From Sporocytophaga myxococcoides (GTDB taxonomy: Bacteria; Bacteroidota; Bacteroidia; Cytophagales; Cytophagaceae): 64,000 nucleotides of DNA. This document shows positions 34,592 to 44,385 of this stretch, piece by piece (position 1 is the stretch's first letter; each line of letters starts with the position of its first letter). The stretch spans positions 434,001-498,000 of the forward strand of contig NZ_BBLT01000003.1 of the NCBI RefSeq assembly GCF_000775915.1, written 5' to 3'. The notes below the pieces were generated by a model that was not told where the DNA came from, made no database searches, and saw nothing but the letters and a program-made list of their open reading frames with translations. The position numbers were made by a program, and so were the translations under genes.

Positions 34592-35989
34592 ATGACATAT
34601 GATGTTGTAGTTATTGGTTCGGGTCCTGGCGGTTATGTTGCTGCCATCAGATGTGCCCAGTTAGGAATGAAAACAGCTCTGGTTGAGAAATATACTTCGC
34701 TTGGAGGTACTTGTCTTAATGTAGGTTGTATACCATCCAAAGCATTGCTTGATTCTTCAGAGCATTATCATAATGCAGCTCATGCTTTCAAATCGCATGG
34801 TATAGAGTTAAAAGACCTGAAGGCGAATATTAAGCAAATGATACAGAGAAAAGGCGATGTCGTGAGCAAAACGGTAGAGGGCATCAACTTTTTAATGAAG
34901 AAAAATAAAATTGATGTTTATACTGGTCTTGGTTCATTCCTGGATAAAAATACAATTCAGATAGCCGGAGCTGATGGAAACAAAACCATCACCACTAAGA
35001 AGACAATTATTGCTACAGGTTCAAAACCATCTTCTTTGCCGTCAATTGCTATCGATAAGCAAAGAATTATTACTTCTACAGAAGCGCTTAATCTTACAGA
35101 AATTCCTAAGCACATGATTGTGATAGGAGGTGGTGTAATTGGTCTTGAGCTAGGTTCTGTTTATGCAAGACTGGGAACAAAGATTACGGTTATTGAATAC
35201 TTAGATTCAATTATTCCTACAATGGATAAAGCTCTTGGAAGAGAGTTGCAAAAGGTATTAAAAGGACTAGGCTTTGAATTTTACTTCAATCATAAAGTTA
35301 CAGGTGCTACTGTAAAAGGAAAAGAAGTAACCGTAAAAGCAGATGATAAGCTTGGTAATTCAGTTGAATTCAAAGGAGATTATTGTCTTGTATCCGTAGG
35401 AAGAAGGCCTTATACAGAAGGCTTAGGTCTGGAGAAAGCAGGAGTAAAGCTGGATGAAAGAGGAAGAATTGCTGTAAATGATCATTTGGAAACTTCTGTT
35501 CCTAGTATTTATGCAATAGGTGATGTAGTCAGAGGTGCAATGCTTGCACACAAAGCCGAGGAAGAAGGAGTGTTTGTCGCTGAATACATGGCTGGTCAGA
35601 AACCACATATTAATTATAATCTGATTCCAGGGGTAGTTTATACATGGCCTGAAGTGGCTGCAGTAGGTTTTACTGAAGATCAATTAAAGGAGCAGGGAAG
35701 AGCATATAAAACAGGATCATTTCCATTCAAAGCATTGGGCAGAGCAAGAGCAAGTATGGATACGGATGGTTTTGTAAAAGTTCTAGCAGATAAAGGGACA
35801 GATGAAATTCTTGGTGTACATATCATTGGTCCGAGAGCTGCTGATATGATAGCAGAAGCTGTTGTGGCAATGGAGTTCAGAGCATCTGCGGAAGATGTTT
35901 CAAGAATGTCTCATGCACATCCGACATATACGGAAGCATTTAAAGAGGCATGTCTTGCTGCTACTGAGAACAGAGCGTTGCACATGTAA
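34592..35989 (+). CDS. lpd: Dihydrolipoyl dehydrogenase E3
   Basis: FAD/NAD flavoenzyme of 465 residues. Features are VVVIGSGPGGYVAAIR (FAD), the redox disulphide GGTCLNVGCIPSKALL (Cys41, Cys46), the NAD site VIGGGVIGLELGSVYARLG, IYAIGDVVRGAMLAHKAEEEG, and the C-terminal base region HAHPTYTEAFKEA. It reoxidises the dihydrolipoyl arm of E2. It completes the sucA-sucB-lpd set and may also serve other 2-oxoacid or glycine cleavage complexes. A terminator follows. Confidence 0.96.
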   Translation: MTYDVVVIGSGPGGYVAAIRCAQLGMKTALVEKYTSLGGTCLNVGCIPSKALLDSSEHYHNAAHAFKSHGIELKDLKANIKQMIQRKGDVVSKTVEGINFLMKKNKIDVYTGLGSFLDKNTIQIAGADGNKTITTKKTIIATGSKPSSLPSIAIDKQRIITSTEALNLTEIPKHMIVIGGGVIGLELGSVYARLGTKITVIEYLDSIIPTMDKALGRELQKVLKGLGFEFYFNHKVTGATVKGKEVTVKADDKLGNSVEFKGDYCLVSVGRRPYTEGLGLEKAGVKLDERGRIAVNDHLETSVPSIYAIGDVVRGAMLAHKAEEEGVFVAEYMAGQKPHINYNLIPGVVYTWPEVAAVGFTEDQLKEQGRAYKTGSFPFKALGRARASMDTDGFVKVLADKGTDEILGVHIIGPRAADMIAEAVVAMEFRASAEDVSRMSHAHPTYTEAFKEACLAATENRALHM

Positions 35990-36011
35990 TTCTTGTGATG
36001 ACTAATATTAG

Positions 36012-36040
36012 AAGGGCTATTCCGAATAAGGATAGCCCTT
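36012..36040 (+). terminator. Intrinsic terminator after lpd
   Basis: AAGGGCTATTCC (36012-36023) pairs with GGATAGCCCTT (36030-36040) with one bulged T, followed by TTTTGTTTT. It lies 22 bases beyond the lpd stop. Confidence 0.85.
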
Positions 36041-36208
36041 TTTTGTTTTAGATAAGACGGTTCCTGATTAGAAATGTTCATGGGCTTTTAGTTTGTTTTT
36101 CGAATTGATTTGCTGAAATGGCCTTTACAAATGTCGTTTTTTACCCCTGTTTTTTAACTTAAGAAAGATTACTTTGTATTAGTATTTAACTCTTAATTTA
36201 TAACGCAA

Positions 36209-36643
36209 ATGTCATTAATCAACCCTTATCTGACTTTCAACGGTAATTGCCAGGAAGCATTTAACTTTTATAAATCCGTATTTGGCGGTGAATTTATTAC
36301 TATTCAGAAATATAAGGACATGCCTCCTTCTGAAGATCTTAAAATAGATACAAAGTTTGGAGACAGAATCATGCATATCTCTCTTCCAATCAATAAAGAA
36401 AAAGAAAATATACTTATGGGCTGTGATTCAAATCCTGAATATGGTGAAGTCCCGGTTGTCAGTAATATTACCCTAAGTTTTAGTGCCGATTCCAAATCTA
36501 TTGCGGATAAAGTTTTTAGTTCCCTATCGGAGGGAGGAAAAGTCTCTATGCCTTTAGCAGATACATTCTGGGGTTCTTATTTTGGCATGTGTGAAGATAA
36601 ATTCGGGACCAGTTGGATGGTAAGCTTTGATAAATCCAAATAG
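36209..36643 (+). CDS. PhnB-like VOC superfamily protein
   Basis: Protein of 144 residues with the DUF1338/PhnB-type glyoxalase fold: starts INPYLTFNGNCQEAFNFYKSVFGG, middle IMHISLPINKEKENILMGCD, end WGSYFGMCEDKFGTSWMVSF. Such proteins are often annotated PhnB or 3-demethylubiquinone methyltransferase, but their reactions are mostly unknown. It is followed 65 bases later by an SRPBCC protein, a pairing often seen for these small stress or environmental-response families. No metal triad can be assigned confidently by eye. Confidence 0.85.
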   Translation: MSLINPYLTFNGNCQEAFNFYKSVFGGEFITIQKYKDMPPSEDLKIDTKFGDRIMHISLPINKEKENILMGCDSNPEYGEVPVVSNITLSFSADSKSIADKVFSSLSEGGKVSMPLADTFWGSYFGMCEDKFGTSWMVSFDKSK

Positions 36644-36708
36644 TTATAAATAAAAAGAATTGAAACCAGTTTGAAATCAAAAGTTGTTTTATCAGTAAAG
36701 ATATTTCT

Positions 36709-37155
36709 ATGGTTACGTTGACATTACTCAAATTTTCGGTACAAATTAATGCATCAAAAGATAAAGTGTGGGATGCACTTTGGTCTGATGTTTCATACCG
36801 CCAATGGACAGATGCATTTAGTCCAGGCTCATATGCAGAAAGCGATTGGAAAGAAGGAAGTAAAATAAAATTTTTGACTTCTGAGGGCGATGGCATGTTT
36901 AGTGTGATAGAAACAAAGAAACCCAATGATCAAATGACCTTCAGACATCTGGGAACTATTTTAAAAGGCAAGGAACAGCCAAAATCAAAAGAAAGTGAAG
37001 ATTGGGAAGGAGCAAAGGAAAGTTATTTCCTCTCTGAGAATGATGGTATAACTGAGCTTAATGTGGAAGTTGATGTAACCAATCAATATCAGGAGTATTT
37101 TAATAAAACCTTTCCAAAGGCATTGGAAATCGTTAAAAAGATAGCTGAGCAATAG
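36709..37155 (+). CDS. SRPBCC (START/Bet v1-like) domain protein
   Basis: Protein of 148 residues, the normal length for activator-of-Hsp90 / polyketide-cyclase-like SRPBCC proteins. It starts with FSVQINASKDKVWDALWSDVSYRQWTD and ends with the long C-terminal helix (EYFNKTFPKALEIVKKIAEQ) of the helix-grip fold. The ligand is unknown. It follows the VOC gene on the same strand and may share a transcript. The hairpin at 37168-37208 lies just after its stop. Confidence 0.85.
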   Translation: MVTLTLLKFSVQINASKDKVWDALWSDVSYRQWTDAFSPGSYAESDWKEGSKIKFLTSEGDGMFSVIETKKPNDQMTFRHLGTILKGKEQPKSKESEDWEGAKESYFLSENDGITELNVEVDVTNQYQEYFNKTFPKALEIVKKIAEQ

Positions 37156-37167
37156 ATTTGCCCTGAG

Positions 37168-37208
37168 AAATAGCAGGACTCATCCAGCCTGATCGATTCC
37201 TGCTATTT
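37168..37208 (+). terminator. Probable terminator after the SRPBCC gene
   Basis: AAATAGCAGGA (37168-37178) pairs perfectly with TCCTGCTATTT (37198-37208) around a 19-base loop, 12 bases after the stop codon. The downstream T run is delayed (TTTTTT at 37218), so efficiency is uncertain. Confidence 0.55.
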
Positions 37209-37346
37209 TAAGTTCAGTTTTTTAGGCATCAGTGTATAATTTTTTTTGATATAGAGTGATTTTAGAACACTAGGTGTTTTTCTTTTATTTTGTAACTTTA
37301 TTGAATCGCCTAAAGTAAAATTCTACTGAATTATTGAGACTTGTTT

Positions 37347-38729
37347 ATGTCAATTGTATTTAATACATCATTGTGGAAAAGCGTCGAAAATTTTGCACTT
37401 GATGAACCCACAGATGTTTATGGTTTTTCTACCCGCCTTGCAAATGAAAATAAGTGGACAATAAATTTTGCCATGTCTGCTATATTGGAATACAAAAAGT
37501 TTATGTACCTGGCTGCAACCTCTGACAAAATGGTATCTCCATCAGAAATAGTGGATGTTGTTTGGCACCAGCACCTTGTGTTTACAAAGTCCTATAATGA
37601 ATTCTGTAATCTGTTAGGCAGAAAGATTGAGCATGTTCCGTCGACTCATAATAGTAAAGACCATAGGAAATTTGCTGCCGCTAAAGAGAGAACGAAGGTG
37701 ATATATGAAGAGACTTTCGGGAAGCAACCAGAAGAAATATGGAATTACACGGATATATACGGACCACTTTCTTTACCTAAAGCTTCAATTAATTTAAGGA
37801 CTTTTTTATTAATAGGCATCTTTGCCTTTGTCATTCTTGCAACGCCTTGTTATTATTTGTTTAGACCTCTGGTTATACAAATTGGTAATCCGTACTATAT
37901 GTGGATGTTATTATTGGGCTGTGGGGCATCATTTAGCTTGTTGGATTTTTATAATAAGAGAAAGCAGTCAGAATTTTTGAATAAACTACCTCAATATGCT
38001 TTCTTAAAAAAACTTACACCGGTTGAGTTAATCTATGCTGAAAATTGTGATCTGTCACCATTTGTTGATGGCATAGTGAGTCGAATGATTGAAGAAGATA
38101 AGATTAATGTTAGTAAGAAATACAGATTGAAGAATAAAGCAAAGTCTGTAGCTGAGAACATTTATGAATTTGTGGTAAAGGAGACCCTGAAAAGTCATAG
38201 TAGAATTAAGTATAATGAACTTTTAAGACTTCTTAAAGGGCGGCATGTATTTTCTTCCATTGCGGGATCAATGGATGCATTTCAAAAATATTATATCAAA
38301 TCAAAATTCTTTGGAAGGTTATACTACATGAACTTTGCAATCATATCAATGGTGTTCATGTCAGGTACTGTGAGGCTCTTTACAGGAATATCAAGAGAAA
38401 AGCCTGTGTTCTGGTTGGTAGTATTTTTAATAGCTTATCTTATATTGACTATATTTTTTCTCAAACGTCTTACTAAACAAATATTAAAAGAAACTATTCC
38501 TGACTTTTACAAAGCATCAACAGCTCATGATCATATAAATATTGAGGATTGGGATTGGAAATATTTTATGGCGGGTCCATTATTACTTGCTCCTACATTT
38601 ATTTCTGCACGGAATGCAGGTAATGAAAGTAACAGTTTGGGAGGAGATGGTTCTTCATCGGGTTGTGGCAGTGGAGGTAGTTCCTGCGGAAGCTCGTGTA
38701 GCAGCTGTGGGGGATGTGGGGGAGATTAG
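37347..38729 (+). CDS. GRDP-like / TIGR04222-type membrane protein with Cys/Gly-rich tail
   Basis: Product of 460 residues. The N-terminal domain (about 20-130) contains SEIVDVVWHQHLVFTKSYNEFC, like the glycine-rich-domain-protein-like family in which a conserved HxH follows DxxW. Four membrane segments follow (near 155-175, 180-197, 325-345, 355-372). The last 30 residues are Gly, Ser and Cys with seven cysteines (SSGCGSGGSSCGSSCSSCGGCGGD). This agrees with TIGR04222 membrane proteins. Function unknown; the tail might bind metal or be lipidated. ATG 37347 is preferred over an in-frame TTG two codons earlier. Confidence 0.7.
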   Translation: MSIVFNTSLWKSVENFALDEPTDVYGFSTRLANENKWTINFAMSAILEYKKFMYLAATSDKMVSPSEIVDVVWHQHLVFTKSYNEFCNLLGRKIEHVPSTHNSKDHRKFAAAKERTKVIYEETFGKQPEEIWNYTDIYGPLSLPKASINLRTFLLIGIFAFVILATPCYYLFRPLVIQIGNPYYMWMLLLGCGASFSLLDFYNKRKQSEFLNKLPQYAFLKKLTPVELIYAENCDLSPFVDGIVSRMIEEDKINVSKKYRLKNKAKSVAENIYEFVVKETLKSHSRIKYNELLRLLKGRHVFSSIAGSMDAFQKYYIKSKFFGRLYYMNFAIISMVFMSGTVRLFTGISREKPVFWLVVFLIAYLILTIFFLKRLTKQILKETIPDFYKASTAHDHINIEDWDWKYFMAGPLLLAPTFISARNAGNESNSLGGDGSSSGCGSGGSSCGSSCSSCGGCGGD

Positions 38730-38890
38730 GGGGGAAATTTAATTATATTAGCTATTAAGGACCTTAGATTTAATTATTTTTTTGATTCTGCTCAGAATAG
38801 AAAGTAAAGTTATAAACATTTTTCACAATTGTCTGTTAATAAATTACTTTAGCAGTCTTTGGGGTTTAAAACCATAAACTTCCATTATGC

Positions 38891-39301
38891 ATGAAAATTG
38901 AAAATGTACTTTTGATAGACGATGATAATATTACCAATTTCATAAATCAACGTCTTCTTAGAAAATTAAACGTAGCAAGTAATATAACCACAGCCACCAA
39001 TGGATATGAGGGGCTGGAGTATGTCCACAAATTTTGCAGGAATTTTAATAACTGTTCTCATCTGATTTTTCTTGATATTAAAATGCCTGTAATGGATGGA
39101 ATAGAGTTTCTGAGAGAATTTAATACTCTAAATCTTCCTAATAAGGAAAATATTAACATCATTATGCTTTCCACTTCTTCTAATGAGAATGATATAAGGC
39201 AAATAGAAAAGTTTAAGGTTCGTGAATTTCTTACTAAACCGCTTACTGAAGAAAAGATATTAAAGGTATTACAGGATTGGGAATCTTACTGTCACGAATA
39301 A
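38891..39301 (+). CDS. Stand-alone response regulator receiver protein
   Basis: Single CheY-like receiver domain of 136 residues: acidic pocket LLIDDDN (Asp10-12), phospho-acceptor Asp62 in LIFLDIKMPVMDG, the switch Ser/Thr in IIMLSTSSNEND and conserved Lys in EFLTKPLTEEK. There is no output domain. Such proteins act by protein-protein contacts in phosphorelays or motility. The kinase is not identifiable in this window. It ends 16 bases before the convergent phosphoesterase-Omp85 gene. Confidence 0.92.
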   Translation: MKIENVLLIDDDNITNFINQRLLRKLNVASNITTATNGYEGLEYVHKFCRNFNNCSHLIFLDIKMPVMDGIEFLREFNTLNLPNKENINIIMLSTSSNENDIRQIEKFKVREFLTKPLTEEKILKVLQDWESYCHE

Positions 39302-39317
39302 TATTTTCACGCATTTT

Positions 39318-42300
39318 TTAATAGAAGAATCCTAGCCTGAAATTAAATAACTGGTCTTCTTCTGAAAAAGCATAGGTTGCATTCATTACAAACCTGTCAT
39401 AGATCGACATCCACACTCCTGGACCGTAAGATGTATGCCATTCTCTGGATTTTTCTCCCCGTACATATACACGACCATTATCCAATAAGGCCATTAGACC
39501 GATTTTTGCAGGAAATATGTATGCATTAAAGTTGAAAAGTTCTCCTCGTAATTCTACATTCTGATAGAAAGAATCATCTCCAATGAACCTTGTTTTTCTG
39601 TATCCTCTTACGTTTTGTGTTAAACCTATACTATTGCCCTGGTAAAATTCAAAATCTCCTCCTGTTGCAGCAACGCCAATTCGCATGGCAAGTGTAAGTT
39701 GTTTGGGCAGGTTAGGTGTAATATATACTACAAATTCACTTTTAAAGTGTCTGTAATAACCTTTAGTGTATGTGAGTCTTTTGCTGATATTGGCTTCTGC
39801 AGTTAATAATATGCCTCTTGTAGGATTGTAAATATTGTCTCTTGTCCCTAAAACAAATGAAGTTCTTAAGCCCAGGAACTGTTGACCTTTGTATATCTCA
39901 GGGTTAGACTCTCCAAGTGTTTCAGATAGCAATGTGCCAGAGTTGTCTTCAACTCTGTAATACTCATAAAGTGGTCCAAGATTTATTTTAAAGAAGCTGG
40001 TGATATTTTTTGATAATGCTGGATTAATCACTGTATGCAACAAACGTACCCTATAGAAATCAATTCCTGTAATTTTGCCAGGGGTTTCATTACCATATCC
40101 GAAAAAGTTAAATACAAAAGCAGGGGCATAGGATAATGCATGAATGTACAAATCATATTTCTTAATAAAGTTTTTGATCTCACCTATATATTCTAATTTT
40201 CTTGAACGTGTGTGGGTTGCTACGTTTACCATGAGTCGGTGACTGGCTCCATAAGGCAAACTCCTGAATTTATATGTCTGGTACAAAACTCCTGCCCCAA
40301 TATAGAATCCATCATCAGGATTATAATATAGCGTTGCCTGGGGCCCAAGGTATTTGTACCTGAACTCATCCAGACCTGTGTAGTTTATACTCTCTTTGAA
40401 TGAAGTTTGATTGCTTGTACTTTTCCCTTTTTGTATATAAGTATCATAGTTTGTGTCATAGATAAATGTGCGATTGCCAAAGCCATCCACCTTTGAGAAG
40501 TCAAGTATGGTGTCCCGGTCTTTACCACCTATTATTCTTACTTTCATTCCTTTATCTACATCGCCCTTTAGAACAAACTTATCTTCTCCTCCAAGTCCAT
40601 ATAATCTGATTTCCCTTGTTACATCTAATTTAAAAGTCCTCTCATATAATTTCTTGGATACTTCTCCTTCTTTATTGATTTTGTTGATGGTAACTCTCGT
40701 CTGGGAATCATCTATTCGTTCTACATTGAAATACTCATCTTTATCACTTCCATAAATGTCAGTATATTGGTTCAGGGCATGATAATATTTAAGCGCTGCG
40801 TGATGCAGCAAATTTCTTCTGCTTTTCAGTTTGGCTGTAATTTCCGGTCCATGTATTGGGTATATAGAATCAGGAAGTGCTTTAACAGCTTCTTCAATCT
40901 TTTTGTCAGTGAGTTCCTTGCTGATACTGTCAGCTATCTCTATCCAGTCTTTTTCATCAAGAGCACTTAAAAATCTCCTGTCGATATTTTTGGCGCTTAG
41001 GTTAAGACCAACAATGTCTCCATATTGGTAATCAAAGCTCTGAAGGTTTCTGATGGCCCATTTTCTGCTGAGTATAGAGGGGAATACTCCATCAAATTTA
41101 TAAAAAACCTGATCTCTGTCTTCAGGAATTACTTTGTATATTTTTCCTTTTTCAGTAGGAACATCTGTCCATCGAAATTGGCGTTCATGTCTGTCCCAGT
41201 CCCCCATCAACATATCTGTAAGTCGTGTTCTTAAATAAAATCTTTGATCTACTACATTGTCATTATCTTCTTCAATTTCTTCAAATACTTTGTCTGTACC
41301 AACGATGTTTTTTGAATAACCCAAGCTGGAAACATTGGAATGGTCATCATTTGCGTCTTCTTCCAGAAATGACAGACTGCCTTTAAATTCTTCACGGTAA
41401 GGTCCAAGGCAGCTGTCATTGGGAATATATACTATTCTTGGATTAGTGTGATATATTCCTACTGCTTCAGCAATCTTTGCTGCTATAAGGCTGCCATAAG
41501 GATGCTGAGCAGAGATTTGATCTTGTGCTAAATCCTGCACTATGGTATTTCTGAATGATGCAGGGATAGCTTTAGTTGGATTTTTATTTATGGATCTTAG
41601 TACAAATTTCCTTCCATCCAGATTTTTTAACTTAAGGGATTTTGATTGCTTTCCACCTCCGATTCCATAAGGTATTAATCCTCCCTCATCACTACTGAGA
41701 TTGACATAAGGAACTGTGATAGGTTGTGTCCAGTCTTTTCTGTAGTGGTTTCCAAATAAAAACTGATGTAGCTTAGAAGTTTGATATTGTCCGGAGGCCG
41801 CCATAGTAACGGAAGAGTCTCTATAGTTTTTTTCAGATAGAGAACAGAACAGCTCTAATGCTCCGGTCTTTTTTTCATAAAGCTTATGCCTGAATTTTAT
41901 GGTTCCCTCTGAACCATCTCCTTCAGGAATCCAGTATTCAATCCAAGCTTGTCCAGACTTATAGTAGTTAATCCTGGCAAATCCCTTTGCACGTTGGGTA
42001 TACAATGCATTCCCTCCTGCTGAGACAGGATTTAGTCTGCTACCTGCCCCGCTTACAACATGGTTGATTTTGCCCTCTACATGAAGCTGAAGATTATGAT
42101 CATGTCCCGCAGAATAAATGAGATTATCATATTCGCCTATTATTGAAGTTATTCTGGATTTGAAGTATTGATATTTGTAGTGTGAAATGTCCTGATCCAC
42201 ACCTCCGAATTTTCTATATAAAGGATAAATAGCTCCAATACCAGGAAGAGGGATATATAGATTTTTTCTTATGATCCTTAAAGGAAACATATAATCCAGA

Positions 42301-43028
42301 AAAGTATAATAGCCTCCATGGTTTCCATTGCTGTATAAAGGGTGATGAGCTACTATGAGTTTATGTCTGTTTTTGTTATTATCAAGAAAGTCTTTTAGTT
42401 GAACGATCATATCATCTTCATCTTCTGCATCACAATCGCCGCATGCTCCGTATGGCTTAATATATTTATGTAACCACCATTGAGAATCTATTGCAGCAAA
42501 GGCTATCTGTGGATGTATCATTCTTGTAAATGGCCCCGGACAAGCATTATCAGGAACGAATGAATTGTCTTGTTTTAAATAATTTTCTACAAAAGCTTCC
42601 TGTCTTTTGATTGCTTTTAATCCTCCGGCTTTCATATAATCCCAGTCATGATTTCCTGAGATCAGATATACTTGTCCTTTATAATTCTTAAATATTTTAA
42701 GTTGTTCTATTAGTTTAGCTTCCTGTTTTTCTCTAGAGTTGGCAGAAGGATCCGGCATTCCGTCGAAATAAATATTGTCTCCTAAAAATATAACTGCACT
42801 GTTTGTATCGCTATCAATGGTTTGTTCGAGAAGTTTCAGAGTTGGCTCCTGATTTGTAAGGGAAGGGCTCCCCGCATCACCAATAAGATAAACTGAAAAT
42901 ACCGGTCGAGTACTATCCGGATAAATTGTTTTCCAGTTTCTTACTTCTTTTTTGTAGTAAGGTAAATCTATGCAAGAAACATTCAATATTGAAAGAATAA
43001 AAACATTTATTGCTAGAAAAAACTTCAT
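39318..43028 (-). CDS. Calcineurin-like phosphoesterase fused to an Omp85-type beta-barrel
   Basis: Large exported protein of 1236 residues. After a signal peptide with Cys19 (a weak lipobox, LNVSC) comes a full metallophosphoesterase domain (about 45-345): YLIGDAGS, IFLGDNIYF, ISGNHDWDYM, VAHHPLYSNGNHGG and SAGHDHN. A middle region of about 500 residues has no family I know. The C-terminal roughly 350 residues form a barrel with VRGYRKTRFIGDDSFYQNVELRGEL, the Omp85/BamA-type VRGY loop, ending in the aromatic strand FRLGFFY. It probably displays a phosphatase at the outer membrane. Having both a Cys-type signal and a barrel is odd. Confidence 0.78.
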   Translation of the reverse strand: MKFFLAINVFILSILNVSCIDLPYYKKEVRNWKTIYPDSTRPVFSVYLIGDAGSPSLTNQEPTLKLLEQTIDSDTNSAVIFLGDNIYFDGMPDPSANSREKQEAKLIEQLKIFKNYKGQVYLISGNHDWDYMKAGGLKAIKRQEAFVENYLKQDNSFVPDNACPGPFTRMIHPQIAFAAIDSQWWLHKYIKPYGACGDCDAEDEDDMIVQLKDFLDNNKNRHKLIVAHHPLYSNGNHGGYYTFLDYMFPLRIIRKNLYIPLPGIGAIYPLYRKFGGVDQDISHYKYQYFKSRITSIIGEYDNLIYSAGHDHNLQLHVEGKINHVVSGAGSRLNPVSAGGNALYTQRAKGFARINYYKSGQAWIEYWIPEGDGSEGTIKFRHKLYEKKTGALELFCSLSEKNYRDSSVTMAASGQYQTSKLHQFLFGNHYRKDWTQPITVPYVNLSSDEGGLIPYGIGGGKQSKSLKLKNLDGRKFVLRSINKNPTKAIPASFRNTIVQDLAQDQISAQHPYGSLIAAKIAEAVGIYHTNPRIVYIPNDSCLGPYREEFKGSLSFLEEDANDDHSNVSSLGYSKNIVGTDKVFEEIEEDNDNVVDQRFYLRTRLTDMLMGDWDRHERQFRWTDVPTEKGKIYKVIPEDRDQVFYKFDGVFPSILSRKWAIRNLQSFDYQYGDIVGLNLSAKNIDRRFLSALDEKDWIEIADSISKELTDKKIEEAVKALPDSIYPIHGPEITAKLKSRRNLLHHAALKYYHALNQYTDIYGSDKDEYFNVERIDDSQTRVTINKINKEGEVSKKLYERTFKLDVTREIRLYGLGGEDKFVLKGDVDKGMKVRIIGGKDRDTILDFSKVDGFGNRTFIYDTNYDTYIQKGKSTSNQTSFKESINYTGLDEFRYKYLGPQATLYYNPDDGFYIGAGVLYQTYKFRSLPYGASHRLMVNVATHTRSRKLEYIGEIKNFIKKYDLYIHALSYAPAFVFNFFGYGNETPGKITGIDFYRVRLLHTVINPALSKNITSFFKINLGPLYEYYRVEDNSGTLLSETLGESNPEIYKGQQFLGLRTSFVLGTRDNIYNPTRGILLTAEANISKRLTYTKGYYRHFKSEFVVYITPNLPKQLTLAMRIGVAATGGDFEFYQGNSIGLTQNVRGYRKTRFIGDDSFYQNVELRGELFNFNAYIFPAKIGLMALLDNGRVYVRGEKSREWHTSYGPGVWMSIYDRFVMNATYAFSEEDQLFNFRLGFFY

Positions 43029-43161
43029 GTCGGAATTCGGAAAATTTGGTCAGTTATTACTGAAAGTACTATAGATTATGATCAGACAAGGATATGTAAA
43101 CACTTACCAGCTATATCCGGTTATTTCATTAACTCTATTTTACTTTAAGTGTTTTTTTTAG

Positions 43162-44385
43162 ATGGAACATACTACTAAAATATTAGGAGAGGTAGTCCCT
43201 TTTGTATTTAATCTATTAAGGGATAAATTGTCTCCTCAATATTTGTATCATAACTTTTATCACACAAGTGAAATAGTTAAATCCTGCAATCAGCTTGGAA
43301 AGCTTGCAGGTCTCGGCACAGAAGAATTGGAAATTCTTGAATTGGCAGCTTGGTTTCATGACACAGGATTTATAAATGGATATAAGGATCATGAGATTGA
43401 AAGTATGCGTATTGCTGAAGATTTTCTTACCAGGGAAAATTACGATAAGGGAAAAACAGCTAAGGTGCTTAGCTGTATAAAAGCAACGTCTAGATCGGAG
43501 GCTCCCCAAAATAAGCTTGAAATGCTGTTATGTGATGCAGATTTTTCTCATGCTGGTGATAAGGAATTTACCTCTAAGACAATGCTTTTGAAATTGGAAT
43601 GGGAAAATATTGGGATGAGCAGTTGCTCAGATGAGGAATGGGATAAAAATCAGCTTAAGTTTCTTTCTTCTGTTTCCTATTATACAAGGGAAGCAGAGGA
43701 GCTCTATGGAGCTCAAAGACTATCGAATATTGTAACTCTAAAGAAAAGAGTTGAAACGAACAGGCAAAATGAAGAAAAGAAAAATATTAAAGGGAAAAAG
43801 CCAAAGCGTGGTATAGAGACCATGTTCAGAAGCGTTTACCGAAATCATATTAACCTTAGTTCTATAGCTGATAACAAGGCTAATATGATGATTAGTATCA
43901 ATACTATAATAATCTCCCTGATGCTTACTGTAGTAGGAGCCAAATTTTCTTTTTTTGGCACCAGCCTTAAAGAAAATCCTGCTTTGATTTTTCCTGCGAT
44001 AACACTAATAGCTACTAGCCTGGGAAGCGTGATATTTGCGATTCAGTCAGCTAAGCCAAAAGTAACAAATAGAATTGAAAGAGGGGATGTAAGGAATGAC
44101 AAGCATAATCTTCTTTTCTTTGGAAATTTCACACATCTCAGTCTCTCTGAATTCGAAGTGTCTATAATGGAAGTAATGAAAGAAGATGTTCTCTTATATT
44201 CTAACATGATCAATGATTTATATTATCTGGGATTAGTATTGCAGAAAAAATATAAGCTCTTAAGATACAGTTACACTTTTTTTATGGTTGGGTTAATTGT
44301 AACCGTATTTGTTTTCATAAGCATACTGATATATCTGAAGATCGGCAATCATCCTATAAAGCAATACCATCTAAAGTTTTCCTAG
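43162..44385 (+). CDS. HD phosphohydrolase fused to a Pycsar-effector-like (DUF5706) membrane domain
   Basis: Product of 407 residues. Residues 1-200 form an HD domain with intact metal ligands: His34 (YHNFYHT), His66-Asp67 (WFHDTGF) and Asp125 (LLCDAD). A basic linker (about 200-220) leads to a domain starting MFRSVYRNHINLSSIADNKANMM with two paired membrane segments (about 232-252, 258-280) and a final one near 370-393, the pattern of DUF5706/PycTM-type effectors. It is convergent with a class III cyclase-like gene, and the two overlap by 32 bases. A cyclic-nucleotide-controlled membrane effector with a built-in phosphodiesterase is plausible; homologues are common in Bacteroidota, so defence is not assured. 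Confidence 0.8.
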   Translation: MEHTTKILGEVVPFVFNLLRDKLSPQYLYHNFYHTSEIVKSCNQLGKLAGLGTEELEILELAAWFHDTGFINGYKDHEIESMRIAEDFLTRENYDKGKTAKVLSCIKATSRSEAPQNKLEMLLCDADFSHAGDKEFTSKTMLLKLEWENIGMSSCSDEEWDKNQLKFLSSVSYYTREAEELYGAQRLSNIVTLKKRVETNRQNEEKKNIKGKKPKRGIETMFRSVYRNHINLSSIADNKANMMISINTIIISLMLTVVGAKFSFFGTSLKENPALIFPAITLIATSLGSVIFAIQSAKPKVTNRIERGDVRNDKHNLLFFGNFTHLSLSEFEVSIMEVMKEDVLLYSNMINDLYYLGLVLQKKYKLLRYSYTFFMVGLIVTVFVFISILIYLKIGNHPIKQYHLKFS

